Assembly: GCF_014640315.1 (NCBI RefSeq)
Contig: NZ_BMGS01000001.1
Location: forward strand, 558,001-622,000
From: Hymenobacter glacieicola
Lineage (GTDB): Bacteria; Bacteroidota; Bacteroidia; Cytophagales; Hymenobacteraceae
Length of the DNA: 64,000 bases
Direction of reading: 5' to 3'
The position numbers and the translations under genes are program-made. This document shows, piece after piece, positions 51,161 through 60,101 of the stretch. Position 1 is the first letter of the stretch, and every line of letters starts with the position of its first letter. Under the pieces are notes generated by a model, which saw only the letters and a list, made by a program, of their open reading frames with translations, was not told the origin of the DNA and did no database searches.

Positions 51161-53395
51161 CTACTTAGCGGGTTTGATAACAAGTACTTCGCCCGGCTTC
51201 ACGGAGAAATCCGGCTTGCCGTTCCACTCCATGATCTGCTTGATGGTGACCCCGTACTTGCGCGAGACGCTGTACATCGTTTCGCCGGGCTGCACCGTGT
51301 GCCGCACGGCGGCCGGCGCGGCGGGGGCTGCAACGGAGGGCGCCGCCGCCGGGGTAACCGCCGGTTTAGGCGTAGCAGGCGAGGGTTTGGAAACCGGAGC
51401 CGCGGGAGTTACTGCGCCGCTTACTGCATCCGGGGCCGTGAGCCGTAGTACCTGCCCGATGCGCAGGGACGGATTCTGGGGCAAGTTGTTCCAGGCTACA
51501 ATGTCGGCGGGGCGCAGACTAAAGCGGCGGGCCACTGAATACAGGTTTTCCTTGGGCTGCACCACGTGCTGACCGCTGGCCGGAATGGGCTCCACCACGG
51601 TAGGTACCGGCGTAACAGGGGCCGCCGGGCGCGGAGCTGCCGTAACCGCTGGGGCCGCTGGGGTGGCCGCGGGAGCAGTAGCAGCTGGCTTGGCAGCTGG
51701 CACCGGAACGGAAGCCGGGGCTACAGGCGCCGGGCGAGGGGCCGGGGTAGCAGCTGGCTCGGCCAGGGGTTCCTCGTCCTGGGGTTCGTCGGCCACGGAA
51801 GCGGTAGCGGGCAGCGGCTTTTTGGGCGCGGGGGCACTTGGCGAAGGGTTCGGGGTAGCAGCTGGGGTAGCGACCGGGGGAAGCTCGTTGAGGTTTTCGG
51901 TGTGCTCGTCGGTGGCGCTGTCGGGCTGCACTACGGTGCTGCTTTCCTCTTCCACGGCATCTTCCAGAACGCGGCTGGAGCCCGCCGTGCGACCCATATA
52001 GGGCTCGGTTTCATCCAGCTTACGCTTCTTTTCGGGCTGCTTGGTTTGGGGCGCGGGGGTAGGGGCGGCAGCTGCCGGCGTAGCGGTTGGGGCCGAAGCA
52101 AGGGGCTTTTCGAAAGCGGCCAGGGCGGTGGCATTGTTGCCGTCGGCGTACTCAACGGGCACATTTTTGGGCCGCGTGTGCTGCAGCCAGAGCACACGGC
52201 CGGCGCGCAGCTCCTCGTTGCGGGCCATACGGTTCTTGCTCCAGATGGCCTTGGCCCGCATGCCGTACTTCTGCGACACAACGGCGACACTCTCGCCGGG
52301 GCGGGCTACGTGGTATTCTACGGCGGCTTTGTCGCGCTTTTTCTGCACGAAGTAGGGCTGGCCGGGCACGATGTTGTCGAAGGCAAACAGGTCATTGTAC
52401 TGCATGAACCGCTTCATCTTCAGGCCGGCCCGCTTGGCCAGGCTTTCCTTGGTGTCGCCGGGCAGGGCCACCAACGCCCGCAAGCCGTTTACGCGCACAA
52501 AGTCGGCGTTTTCCGGGTCGGGGGCGGGTTGGTTGAGGAGCTGACCGGCGGTAGCGTTTTTCTGCTGAGCGGCCAGAGCCGTAAGCTGCAAGGGGTCCGT
52601 AATGGGCACCAGCATGGTGTACACCCGGTCGGTGGGCACGGTAGGGGCCAGCAGCCAGCGGTTGTGCTTGGCAATGTCCTCGGGGTTTTGCTGCAGGGCC
52701 TGGGCCATAACCGACAGGGGCTTGCCCGCCGGAGCCGGAAACTCCTGGAACAGCAGGGGCGGCCGCGTATTCAGTCCCAGGGCCGGCTCAAAGGCCACTT
52801 TGTGCGCCAGAAAGGTCAGAATGTACGGGTTGGTCTGCTCCGTGACTTCCACTTCGGTAGCGTCGACGTCGGTGGGCAGGGTGTAGGGTTTGGTGCCGGT
52901 CAGGCCCAGATTGTAGCTGAGCAGCGTATTGGTCCAGTTACGGAACGTTTTATTGTTGCGCAGCAAATAGTGCGCGGCTGCTTTCGAGGAGGCCACAATG
53001 TGCTTGCGCTCATCCACGGCGTCGTTTATCACTAGCCCAAAGTCGGCGGCCGACTCGCGCTTGAACTGCCAGTAGCCCACGGCATCATGAATGCTCTGGG
53101 CGTCGCCCTGCAGGCCGCTTTCCTGCAGGGCCAGGAAGTGAAAATCCAGGGGCAGGCCTTCCTGCTGAAATACCCGGTCAATCAGCGGGAAATAAGCATC
53201 GGCTAGCACCACGCGGGCCTGAAAGGAGGCCGGATGACGCCGCAGGGCATCTACTTTTTGCTGGATTGCCGCCCGGCCGCCAGGAGTAAGGCGCAAGCGC
53301 AGGCCCGCCAGATTAAGCTCGGCGGGCACCGGAACAGTTTGCCCCGCTACCAGCAGCGGCAGCAGGAAAAATAGCAGGAGTACAACTCGTTTCAT
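51161..53395 (-). CDS. Lytic transglycosylase with LysM repeats (MltD-like)
   Basis: 744 residues from the ATG at 53395; the longer frame adds a non-secretory, Pro/Arg-rich extension and is rejected. Signal peptide, then an SLT domain (about 60-200) with catalytic Glu92 in FLALQESGL and SIHDAVGYWQFKRESAADFG. A first LysM (YHVARPGESVAVVSQKYGMR) follows, possibly preceded by a degenerate one (VALPGDTKESLAKRAGLK). Then come some 200 residues of Ala/Pro/Thr linker and two C-terminal LysM domains (HVVQPKENLYSVARRF; HTVQPGETMYSVSRKYGV). It cleaves peptidoglycan to 1,6-anhydro-MurNAc products. Confidence 0.92.
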   Translation of the reverse strand: MKRVVLLLFFLLPLLVAGQTVPVPAELNLAGLRLRLTPGGRAAIQQKVDALRRHPASFQARVVLADAYFPLIDRVFQQEGLPLDFHFLALQESGLQGDAQSIHDAVGYWQFKRESAADFGLVINDAVDERKHIVASSKAAAHYLLRNNKTFRNWTNTLLSYNLGLTGTKPYTLPTDVDATEVEVTEQTNPYILTFLAHKVAFEPALGLNTRPPLLFQEFPAPAGKPLSVMAQALQQNPEDIAKHNRWLLAPTVPTDRVYTMLVPITDPLQLTALAAQQKNATAGQLLNQPAPDPENADFVRVNGLRALVALPGDTKESLAKRAGLKMKRFMQYNDLFAFDNIVPGQPYFVQKKRDKAAVEYHVARPGESVAVVSQKYGMRAKAIWSKNRMARNEELRAGRVLWLQHTRPKNVPVEYADGNNATALAAFEKPLASAPTATPAAAAPTPAPQTKQPEKKRKLDETEPYMGRTAGSSRVLEDAVEEESSTVVQPDSATDEHTENLNELPPVATPAATPNPSPSAPAPKKPLPATASVADEPQDEEPLAEPAATPAPRPAPVAPASVPVPAAKPAATAPAATPAAPAVTAAPRPAAPVTPVPTVVEPIPASGQHVVQPKENLYSVARRFSLRPADIVAWNNLPQNPSLRIGQVLRLTAPDAVSGAVTPAAPVSKPSPATPKPAVTPAAAPSVAAPAAPAAVRHTVQPGETMYSVSRKYGVTIKQIMEWNGKPDFSVKPGEVLVIKPAK

Positions 53396-53651
53396 AAACA
53401 GGCAAGCAACACGCCGGGCTGCCCGCACATGCGTTGCCAGCCCCGTCAGTCTACAAAGTAGAGGAAAAATTGGGTGTCGACGGGCGTCTTCGCTGCAAAT
53501 CCAATAGAATGGTAGAATACTACTTTCAGTTAACGACTTCCGGGACCCAGCAAAGCGCGGGCCGGAAGCACAAGCGTAGTACTTAAAAACAGACGCCCTA
53601 CCACCGGCAGGCAGTAGGGCGTCAGTAGCTGGAAAAGGAAAGGCAGGCGGG
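53396..53651. other. Spacer between the transglycosylase and the TonB-type gene
   Basis: Contains a terminator at its left end relative to the receptor and a CTACTTTG-like element near 53452-53462; no gene. Confidence 0.4.
53583..53623 (-). terminator. Terminator of the TonB-type receptor gene
   Basis: 10-bp arms GACGCCCTAC/GTAGGGCGTC, followed on the minus strand by TGTTTTTAAG. Confidence 0.75.
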
Positions 53652-56639
53652 TTACATGCCTCCACCGGGCGGTGGTCCGAAGCCACCGGGGGCCCCGCCG
53701 GGCGGCGGACCAAAGCCCCCCGGCCGCTGGCCACCCGGGCGCTGACCCTCACCGGGCAGGGCCTCGCCGCGGCCCATGCTGCCGAAGCTGCGGATGTTGT
53801 AGGTAAACATCAGCATGAAGTAGCGCTGCAGGATGTTGGTTTGGATGTCCTCGGTGTAGGCGGCCGTGATGTTGCGCTGAATGCTGTTGTTCTGGCCCAG
53901 CAAATCAAAGGCAAACAGCTTGACTTCCGCCTGCTGCTTCTGCCCCAGCTTCTTGCCTACAGAGGCGTTCCAAAGCACAAAGTTCTGGTTGTAGCCCGCC
54001 GAGAGGCCCGTGTACAGGACGTGGTTGACATCAGACTGCACCGTAACGCCCTTTACCACAATCCAGTTGAAGCGCAGGCTGGTATTCTGGCGGAAGTAGC
54101 GGCTGTTGAGTTGCTGGCGCAGGGTGTTGCGCACGTAGCTCTGGCTCGAATTCGAGGACAGCGTGAAGTCCAGCTCGGGGCTGATGTTGCTGCTGAGCAC
54201 AGCGCCCAGCCCCACGTTGGGCGTGCGGCTGTAGTTCAGCTCCCCAAACACCAGGCCCGGCGTTTGGGCGTAGGTGGCGTTGGCGTTCAGGTTCAGGTTC
54301 GACTTGATGAAGGCCAGCGGCAGGCTGTAGTTCACGAAGGAACGCAAGGAGTACTGCTGGTTCAGGTTGACGGGCCGCGTGAGCTGCCCGCCGGCCGGAA
54401 TAACTACCCCGCCCACTACCACCGGCTCGGCCCCGGCGTATATCGTGTTGTTGGTGATGTAGTTATCCACGTAAGAGCCGCCGAGCAGGGCAAAGAAGGA
54501 GGTCGACTTTTCGGGCACGGCCAAGGAGTAGCGCAGAAACAGGTTGTGGCGGTTTTCCTGGCGCAGGTTGGGGTTGCCAGTGGTCAGCTGCAGCGGGTTG
54601 AAGTTGTTGACTACCTCCTGCAACTGGCTGATGCTGGGCGGGTTGGTGTTCATGCGGTAGTTGACCCGCAGGTTCTGCTGCTTCGAGAAGTTGTAGCGCA
54701 GCTGGGCATTGGGCAGCACGTTCAGGAAGGTGCGCTGGGTAGTGCCGGGGCGCGGAAACTCCTGCTCACTGCGCAGCTGGGCGCTCTGCACGGCTGCCCC
54801 CACGGCCCATTGGAAGTCCTTGGTCTGGAAGCGGTACGTCACCTCGCCGGTATTGGTGAGGTAGCGGCTCTGAAACACGTTGCTCAGCGTGTCATTGAGA
54901 ATGGAGTAGCGCTGCTCGCCGGGCGAGAAGTTGTAGGTCTTTTTGTCGGAGTCGTTGGGGGTGTAGGAGATGGTATAGCCCAACTGCAGAATGCTGTTCT
55001 GGCCCAGGGGCTCGGTGTAGTTGGCGTTGCCGGTCCAGGCCCAGCCAGTTTGCGCCAACTCCGAGAACTGGTTAAGGGTAGTCGTGCGGAGCGTGTCCCG
55101 GCGCCGGAAGGAGGTGTTGGACAGCAGGTTATTGTCGCCGTCCTTGTTGTTGTAGCTCGTGTTCAGGCCCAACGAAAACGTGCGGCCCCGGCGCTGGAAG
55201 CGGTGCCGGTACAGCAGCTGATTGCTGGCTGTCAGCCCCGTCAGGGCCGAGCGGTAGCGGCTGTTATTGGTGCCCTGGTCGGTGCCGGTCTCGCTGCCCG
55301 TCGCCTCAAAGGTGCGCCCATCCAGCAAGCTGGTGCCCGTGTTGCGCTGCATCGAGAAGCTAGGCCGCCACAGCAGAGAGTTCAAAGAGTCGAACTTGTG
55401 GTCGAGGCGCAGGTTAAAGCGGTTGTTGATGTTGCGGCTGCTGGCCAAGGAATTTTCGTTGTAGCGCAAGTCCTGGGTTTGGCCGGTGGGGGCCACGTAG
55501 CGGCGCAGCAGGTTGGTGCGACTGGTGTTGTCGCTCAGGTTGAAGAAGTAGCTGCCCTGCACGTCGGTTTTGGTGCCCCAGCTGTCCGAGTAGTTTAGGC
55601 CCAGGGCGTGGGTTTTCGAGATGCCGCCCTGCTGGCTTACCAGAAAGTCGCCGGCGTTATTACCGCCCCCGCCCTGGCCACCTTGACCGCCCCCGCCCAC
55701 GCGGCCGCCGCCCTGACCCCGTTGGCCCTGCCCGCCGCCGCCGCCCTGGCGCGAGGAGCCCACCACGCCCAGCAAATCCTCGGTCCCGAAGTTCTGCTCG
55801 TTCACGTTGTTGCTCTGGGCTACCACCGAGAGGCGCTGCTTGCCCTTGAACTGGTTGAGGTTGCCGCTGACCCGGTACCGGTCGTCCTGGGGGCCGTAGC
55901 CGGCCAGCACCCGCCCAAACGTGCCGTTGCGGAAGCTGGGCTTGGTCACGATGTTGATGGTTTTCTGCTGGTTGCCATCATCAAAGCCCGTGAACTGGGC
56001 TTGGTCCGAAGACCGGTCATACACCTGAATCTTGTCGATGACTTCGGCCGGAATGTTTTTGAGCACGGCGTCGGGGTCGTTGCCAAAAAACTCTTTGCCA
56101 TCTACCAGCACCCGCTGCACCTGCTCGCCCTGGGCCTGCACCCGGCCCGAGGTGGGGTCCACGGTCACGCCCGGCATCTTGGTAATCAAGTCCTGGGCGT
56201 TGGCGTCGGGGTTGGTTTTAAAGGAGCCGGCGTTGAACTGAGCCGTGTCGCCCTTTTGCACGGCCGCGGCGGCCCGCCCCACCACTTCCACGCCTTTCAG
56301 GGCAATGCCCCCGCCGGCTTGCAGGCCTAGCGTACCCAGGGCCAGCGGCTGGCCCGCGCCTACCTCCACCGTGCGACGCAGGTTCTGGTAGCCCAGAAAG
56401 GAAACCACCAGCACGTAGCGGCCGGGAGCCACGCCGGGCACCGAGAAAGAGCCATCGGCCTCCACGGCGGCGCCCCGTTTGGTCGAGTCGGGTAGCTGGG
56501 TGAGCAGCACGTTGGCCCCAATCAGTGGCGACTGGTCTTTGCCGTCGACTACCCGCCCGCTGACGGTGGTAGTTTGCGCCTGCGCCGCCCCCATAAGCAT
56601 CGTGAGCAGGAGCAGCAGGAGTAGAAAACGTTTTTGCAT
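53652..56639 (-). CDS. TonB-type outer-membrane beta-barrel protein with Gly-rich insert
   Basis: 995 residues from the ATG at 56639. Signal peptide (to AAQAQ), CarboxypepD-like domain (about 24-105), plug (DLITKMPGVTVD, VLVDGKEFFGNDPDAVLKNIPAEVIDKIQVYD), then an outer-membrane beta-barrel of the OMP_b-brl type. Unusual parts: a Gly/Gln/Arg-rich segment (about residues 305-335) just before the barrel, and a C-terminal Gly/Pro/Phe-rich tail (GGFGPPPGG repeats) extending past the last strand. This group of receptors is often annotated as transporter-like; the ligand is unknown. It does not have a SusD partner here. Confidence 0.9.
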   Translation of the reverse strand: MQKRFLLLLLLLTMLMGAAQAQTTTVSGRVVDGKDQSPLIGANVLLTQLPDSTKRGAAVEADGSFSVPGVAPGRYVLVVSFLGYQNLRRTVEVGAGQPLALGTLGLQAGGGIALKGVEVVGRAAAAVQKGDTAQFNAGSFKTNPDANAQDLITKMPGVTVDPTSGRVQAQGEQVQRVLVDGKEFFGNDPDAVLKNIPAEVIDKIQVYDRSSDQAQFTGFDDGNQQKTINIVTKPSFRNGTFGRVLAGYGPQDDRYRVSGNLNQFKGKQRLSVVAQSNNVNEQNFGTEDLLGVVGSSRQGGGGGQGQRGQGGGRVGGGGQGGQGGGGNNAGDFLVSQQGGISKTHALGLNYSDSWGTKTDVQGSYFFNLSDNTSRTNLLRRYVAPTGQTQDLRYNENSLASSRNINNRFNLRLDHKFDSLNSLLWRPSFSMQRNTGTSLLDGRTFEATGSETGTDQGTNNSRYRSALTGLTASNQLLYRHRFQRRGRTFSLGLNTSYNNKDGDNNLLSNTSFRRRDTLRTTTLNQFSELAQTGWAWTGNANYTEPLGQNSILQLGYTISYTPNDSDKKTYNFSPGEQRYSILNDTLSNVFQSRYLTNTGEVTYRFQTKDFQWAVGAAVQSAQLRSEQEFPRPGTTQRTFLNVLPNAQLRYNFSKQQNLRVNYRMNTNPPSISQLQEVVNNFNPLQLTTGNPNLRQENRHNLFLRYSLAVPEKSTSFFALLGGSYVDNYITNNTIYAGAEPVVVGGVVIPAGGQLTRPVNLNQQYSLRSFVNYSLPLAFIKSNLNLNANATYAQTPGLVFGELNYSRTPNVGLGAVLSSNISPELDFTLSSNSSQSYVRNTLRQQLNSRYFRQNTSLRFNWIVVKGVTVQSDVNHVLYTGLSAGYNQNFVLWNASVGKKLGQKQQAEVKLFAFDLLGQNNSIQRNITAAYTEDIQTNILQRYFMLMFTYNIRSFGSMGRGEALPGEGQRPGGQRPGGFGPPPGGAPGGFGPPPGGGM

Positions 56640-56970
56640 CAGTCGGAGGAGGTAAGTCACTAGCCGGGATAGACGCAGCTTTTCCCCCGATGTTTAATGA
56701 TGAGGCAATTTATTTTGAAGCTCCACCGTGCGGGTAAGTCTTTAAGTGCTTGTAGATCTGGCAAAACCGTTTTTACGGTTGCTCTCACCGTTGGGGCAGC
56801 GGCGCTGGTTGTAGGCCGGCTGTCCTGGCTGAAAAGGACTCCGCCACGCCCGCAGCATCCGCATGGAAGCCGCCTTGAACGGGATAATAACGAGGTAGCA
56901 GTTGCCGCAAAAACGGCCCGTCCGCAGCGAAGCGGAAACGTGCCGTCCGGCTGCCGTTCTGAACTAAGAG
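56640..56970. other. Intergenic region without a supported gene
   Basis: About 330 nt. An ORF (56697-57011, +) has no homology I can recognise and runs into the palindromic element, so it is not called. Confidence 0.45.
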
Positions 56971-57125
56971 AACGTCCTGCCGAGGCGCAGCCGAAGCATC
57001 TCGCGTGCTGAAGTTGGGGTGGTAGCCGCTCTTCCGAGCCCCGCGAGGAATCTCGCTCGGCTGCCGTTGGAGTTACTACCTAACGATTCGAGCGAGATGC
57101 TTCGGCTGCGCCTCGGCATGACGTT
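56971..57125. repeat. Palindromic intergenic element C, composite
   Basis: Outer arms 56971-57003 and 57093-57125 match at 32 of 33 positions and carry GTCATGCCGAGGCGCAGCCG. The interior (57032-57060) contains TTCCGAGCCCCGCGAGGAAT followed by CTCGCTCGG, closely resembling the arm of element B, so two variants appear nested. Confidence 0.8.
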
Positions 57126-57183
57126 CCTTTTTATACGCTGCTTTACACTACTATACGCTACGCCCTGATGGTTCACTCCCTAC

Positions 57184-57825
57184 TCACTTCTTGCGCACCA
57201 GCAGCAGCCCGTCGCGCAAGGGCAGAAATACGTTTTCTACCCGCTCGTCGGCCTGCACCTTGTCATTGAAGGCGCGCACGGCGCGAGTGTCCTTGTCGGC
57301 GGGCTTCACGGGGTAGGAGTCTACCACTTTGCCGCCCCAGAGGACGTTGTCAATGAGCAGAAACCCGCCGGGCCGGACCTGGGGCAGCACCAGCTCATAA
57401 TAGGTGTCGTTGTTGATTTTGTCGGCGTCGATGAACACCAGGTCCCAGGTTTCCGCCAGGCTCTGCAGCAGTTGGCGCGCATCGCCAATGTGCAGATGAA
57501 TCTGCTCCTGCCGGCCCGCTTCCTGCACGTAGCGCCGGATGCGGCTTTCCAGCTCCGGGTTCTGCTCCAGGGTGTACAGCAGCCCGTCGGGGGCCAGTCC
57601 CTCGGCCAGGCATAGGGCTGAATAGCCCGTGAACGTGCCCAGCTCCAGGATTCGTCGGGGCCGCACCATATGGCTAATCATGCTCAAAAGCCGCCCCTGG
57701 GCGTGGCCCGAAAGCATGCGGGCGTGCAGAAGTTGCACGTGCGTTTCGCGGTTGAGGCGGGCCAGCAAGGGGCTTTCGGCGGTGGTATGGCGGTCGGCGT
57801 AAAGCTGAGCTTCGTCGGGAATCAC
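57184..57825 (-). CDS. SAM-dependent O-methyltransferase (class I, CCoAOMT-like)
   Basis: 213 residues. Motif I ILELGTFTGYSALCLAEGL (about 59-77), motif II YTLEQNPELE, the metal-binding VFIDADKINNDTYYELVLPQVRPGG, and the LLIDNVLWGGKV segment characteristic of cation-dependent O-methyltransferases. The substrate is probably a catechol-like or other small hydroxylated molecule; not predictable. The start is GTG at 57825, inside a run of AATCCG direct repeats. It lies 66 nt behind the SRA/YDG gene on the same strand, perhaps by chance. Confidence 0.92.
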   Translation of the reverse strand: MIPDEAQLYADRHTTAESPLLARLNRETHVQLLHARMLSGHAQGRLLSMISHMVRPRRILELGTFTGYSALCLAEGLAPDGLLYTLEQNPELESRIRRYVQEAGRQEQIHLHIGDARQLLQSLAETWDLVFIDADKINNDTYYELVLPQVRPGGFLLIDNVLWGGKVVDSYPVKPADKDTRAVRAFNDKVQADERVENVFLPLRDGLLLVRKK

Positions 57826-57858
57826 GGATTTAGACGGATTGAGCGGATTTCACGGATT
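57823..57858. repeat. Four-copy CGGATT direct repeat overlapping a start codon
   Basis: CACGGATTT AGACGGATT GAGCGGATTT CACGGATT: four CGGATT units at 9-10 nt spacing. Its left end contains the GTG of the methyltransferase (minus strand). Confidence 0.7.
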
Positions 57859-57891
57859 ATCATGGGGCGGAGTAGCGCTGGTCTGGAAGTT

Positions 57892-58338
57892 TCAGCTGCC
57901 CGCCTTGCAGGGCACCAGCCGAAACTTCCAGACCAGAAAGCCCGACTTGCCGGCCTCGTACACCGCATTTACTACCTGGTAGAGGCCCTCGTAGCGGTAG
58001 CCGCTGCCGGTTTCGGTGGGCACCTTGCGGAATACGCGCACGGGAAGGCCGGTTTCCAGACTGCAACGCAGCATCAGGTTACGGCCCGTCATTTCCTGGT
58101 TGGTGACCTGCTTGCCCGAGCGCGGGTCGCGGCCCCCGCTGCCGGAGTAGATGATGTCTTCCTCCCGAAAATCATCGTCCTCGTACTGGTCGGCCAGGAT
58201 AATGGAGTCGGCGCCCTCCAGCTCACTACCGCTCACGCCCGCCCGGGTAGGCCGGTGCAGCCCCGCCCGGCTCAGCGCCAGCCGGTTCTCCAGCACGTCG
58301 CCGGGCCGGTAGTAGCTGATGTGGCCGAAGATGGGCAT
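57892..58338 (-). CDS. Stand-alone SRA/YDG domain protein
   Basis: 148 residues from the ATG at 58338. The whole protein is one SRA (SET and RING-associated/YDG) domain: FGHISYYRPGDVLENRLALSRAGLH near the N-terminus, then GADSIILADQYEDD, IIYSGSGGRD, QEMTGRNLML, VRVFRK and YRYEGLYQVVNAVYE, the last being the YDG-type motif with Glu in place of Asp. SRA domains flip and recognise modified cytosine. In bacteria they are usually fused to an HNH or other nuclease; none is fused or adjacent here. Function as a reader is inferred from the family. Confidence 0.85.
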   Translation of the reverse strand: MPIFGHISYYRPGDVLENRLALSRAGLHRPTRAGVSGSELEGADSIILADQYEDDDFREEDIIYSGSGGRDPRSGKQVTNQEMTGRNLMLRCSLETGLPVRVFRKVPTETGSGYRYEGLYQVVNAVYEAGKSGFLVWKFRLVPCKAGS

Positions 58339-58450
58339 GAGAGGTAGGGTAGGAGGGTGTGAGGGTAAGAGGTAAAAAACCATCGTGGATATACCCGACG
58401 GCCTTTATTCCGCGCTGGCTTGGGTAGGAGGGTGAAGGTAAAAGCCATCT

Positions 58451-58550
58451 GTCATCCTGAGCGGGAGCGAAGGACGTTGTCACGCCTGAACGAGTCGTTG
58501 TTGCGCTGCCGTGCTTTCGTGAAAGGTCCTTCGCTCCCGCTCAGGATGAC
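58451..58550. repeat. Palindromic intergenic element D (25-bp perfect arms)
   Basis: Arms 58451-58475 and 58526-58550 are perfectly complementary and begin GTCATCCTGAGCGGGAGCGA. The loop is 50 nt. It lies between the SRA gene and the M16 gene. Flanking sequence (58342-58372, 58421-58440) has GGGTAGGAGGGTG-type repeats. Confidence 0.85.
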
Positions 58551-58652
58551 CGGCGAGTTTATTTAATATCTCCTTCCTCAGTTTGCTGACTTGAGGGCAT
58601 ACCTAGCGTACTCCTACCCGCTTACCTTCCTGCCCTCATGCCCTTAACCAAG

Positions 58653-59885
58653 CTACTCCGGCACGTACTGCAGCACGCTCAGACTGTCCTCGTGCAGAAT
58701 GTCGTTGGCCAGCTCCAGGAGCTGAGAAGAAGTAATACCCCGGACTTGCTCGAAGATTTCGTTGATGCTTTCTACCCGGCCCAGGTCGAGGGTACTTTTG
58801 CCCAGGAGCTGCATGAGGCCACCGTTGCTTTCCTCGGCCATAGCCAGCTGGCCCATGAGCTGCTCCTTGGACGTGTGCAGTTGGGAGGTGCCCAGGGCTT
58901 GCTCGCGCAGGCGCTTCAGCTCCTTCTGCACCAGGGAAATCGTGCGGTTTACTTGCTTTTTCTCCGTGCCGAAGTAAATGCCAAACAGGCCCGTGTCGGT
59001 GTAAGGAGAGTACGTCGCGTCGATGGTGTAGACGAGGCCATACTTCTCGCGCACGGCCAGGTTGAGGCGGGAGTTCATGCCGGGGCCGCCCAGCAGGTTG
59101 CTCAGCAGGAAAAACGGAATGCGCCGCTCATCGTGCAGGGCGTAGGCGGGGCCGCCAATCAGGCAGTGGGCCTGGGTAATGGGTTTGCGCTCTACCCGCT
59201 CCAGGCGCTGGTAGCCCGAGAAAGGCGTGCGCGGCCGCTCGCCCAGCTTGGCCGGTAGCGGAGCCAGAAACTTATCGGCCAGGCGCTTTACTTCCTTGAA
59301 AGGCAGGTTGCTAACGGAGCTGAACACCAGCCGGTCGGTGCGCACATTGTCCTGCAGAAACTGCCGGAAATCGGCCTGCTGAAAACCCGACACGCTTTCC
59401 CGCGTGCCCAGAATGTTGTGGCCCAGCGTGTGGCGGGCAAATACTACGTCGTCGAAGTCGTCGATGATGGCGTCCTCGGGGGCGTCGTGGTACATGGCCA
59501 TTTCCTCCAGAATCACGCCGCGCTCCTTCTCAATCTCCTTTTCCGGAAACACCGAGTGAAACGTCAGGTCGGTCAGCAGCTCGAAAGCCCGCTCGAAGTG
59601 AGTGCTCAGCAGGGAGGCGTAAAAGCAGATTTTCTCCTTGGTAGTATAGGCGTTCAGCTCGCCGCCTACCGTTTCCAGGCGGTTCAGGATGTGGAAGCTC
59701 TTGCGCTTTTCGGTGCCCTTGAAGGCCATGTGCTCCCAGAAGTGCGCCAAACCCAACTGATGGGGCTTTTCGTCGCGGGAGCCGATATCCAGCAGGAAGC
59801 CGCAGTGCGCAATTTTGGTGTGCAGAACTTGTTTATGCAGAACCCGGATGCCGTTGGGCAGCTCGTACAGGTCGTAATCAGACAT
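58653..59885 (-). CDS. M16-family zinc metallopeptidase
   Basis: 410 residues. Inverted zinc motif HFWEH (His48, Glu51, His52) with the third ligand Glu128 in GVILEEMAMY, giving the HxxEHx(76)E spacing of pitrilysin-type peptidases. The second, inactive-type half follows (GGPGMNSRLNLAVREKYGLVY). Single-unit bacterial homologues (PqqL/YmxG-like, processing-peptidase family) work as dimers; no signal peptide, so cytoplasmic. No pqq or lantibiotic genes are adjacent, and substrates are unknown. Confidence 0.93.
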   Translation of the reverse strand: MSDYDLYELPNGIRVLHKQVLHTKIAHCGFLLDIGSRDEKPHQLGLAHFWEHMAFKGTEKRKSFHILNRLETVGGELNAYTTKEKICFYASLLSTHFERAFELLTDLTFHSVFPEKEIEKERGVILEEMAMYHDAPEDAIIDDFDDVVFARHTLGHNILGTRESVSGFQQADFRQFLQDNVRTDRLVFSSVSNLPFKEVKRLADKFLAPLPAKLGERPRTPFSGYQRLERVERKPITQAHCLIGGPAYALHDERRIPFFLLSNLLGGPGMNSRLNLAVREKYGLVYTIDATYSPYTDTGLFGIYFGTEKKQVNRTISLVQKELKRLREQALGTSQLHTSKEQLMGQLAMAEESNGGLMQLLGKSTLDLGRVESINEIFEQVRGITSSQLLELANDILHEDSLSVLQYVPE

Positions 59886-60101
59886 TTAGTTGGGGTCTTA
59901 GGGACTTGGGGGCTTGGGACCTTGGTTTTATCTAGCGCAACCAAGTACTCCCCCGGCCCTGTATAACCACGCAAGTGCGCAGCTGGTTGCAAAGGTACAG
60001 CAACGAAGGGTAGGAGGGTAGGAGTTCGAGAGAGTCGGTGGTCTGAACGTAGCAAAGCGGAACAGCTTGTGTTAAACTCTTGCCCTCACACCTTCATACC
60101 C
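59886..60101. other. Spacer with G-rich and CCCTCACAC-type repeats
   Basis: Contains GGGTAGGAGGGTAGGAG at about 60007-60023 and CCCTCACACCTTCATACCCT at about 60084-60103, related to the intergenic repeats elsewhere in the window. No gene. Confidence 0.4.

Noticed and set aside
53396..53752. N-terminal extension of the lytic transglycosylase frame
   Set aside because: The 119-residue extension is Arg/Pro-rich without domains and would bury a good signal peptide; the ATG at 53395 starts exactly on that signal.
53841..55598. 585-codon ORF antisense to the large TonB-type gene
   Set aside because: Typical high-GC shadow frame: Val/Ala/Gly/His/Gln-rich with no domain, wholly inside a well-supported gene on the other strand. 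The same applies to the long antisense frames at 7464-8849, 10716-12296 and 46457-47401.
56697..57011. 104-codon ORF between the TonB-type gene and element C
   Set aside because: No recognisable domain; its 3' end is made of palindromic-element sequence, and it has no convincing promoter.
57823..57858. CRISPR-like short repeat array
   Set aside because: Units are only 6-9 nt with no spacers of 25-40 nt and no cas genes; it is a simple direct repeat.
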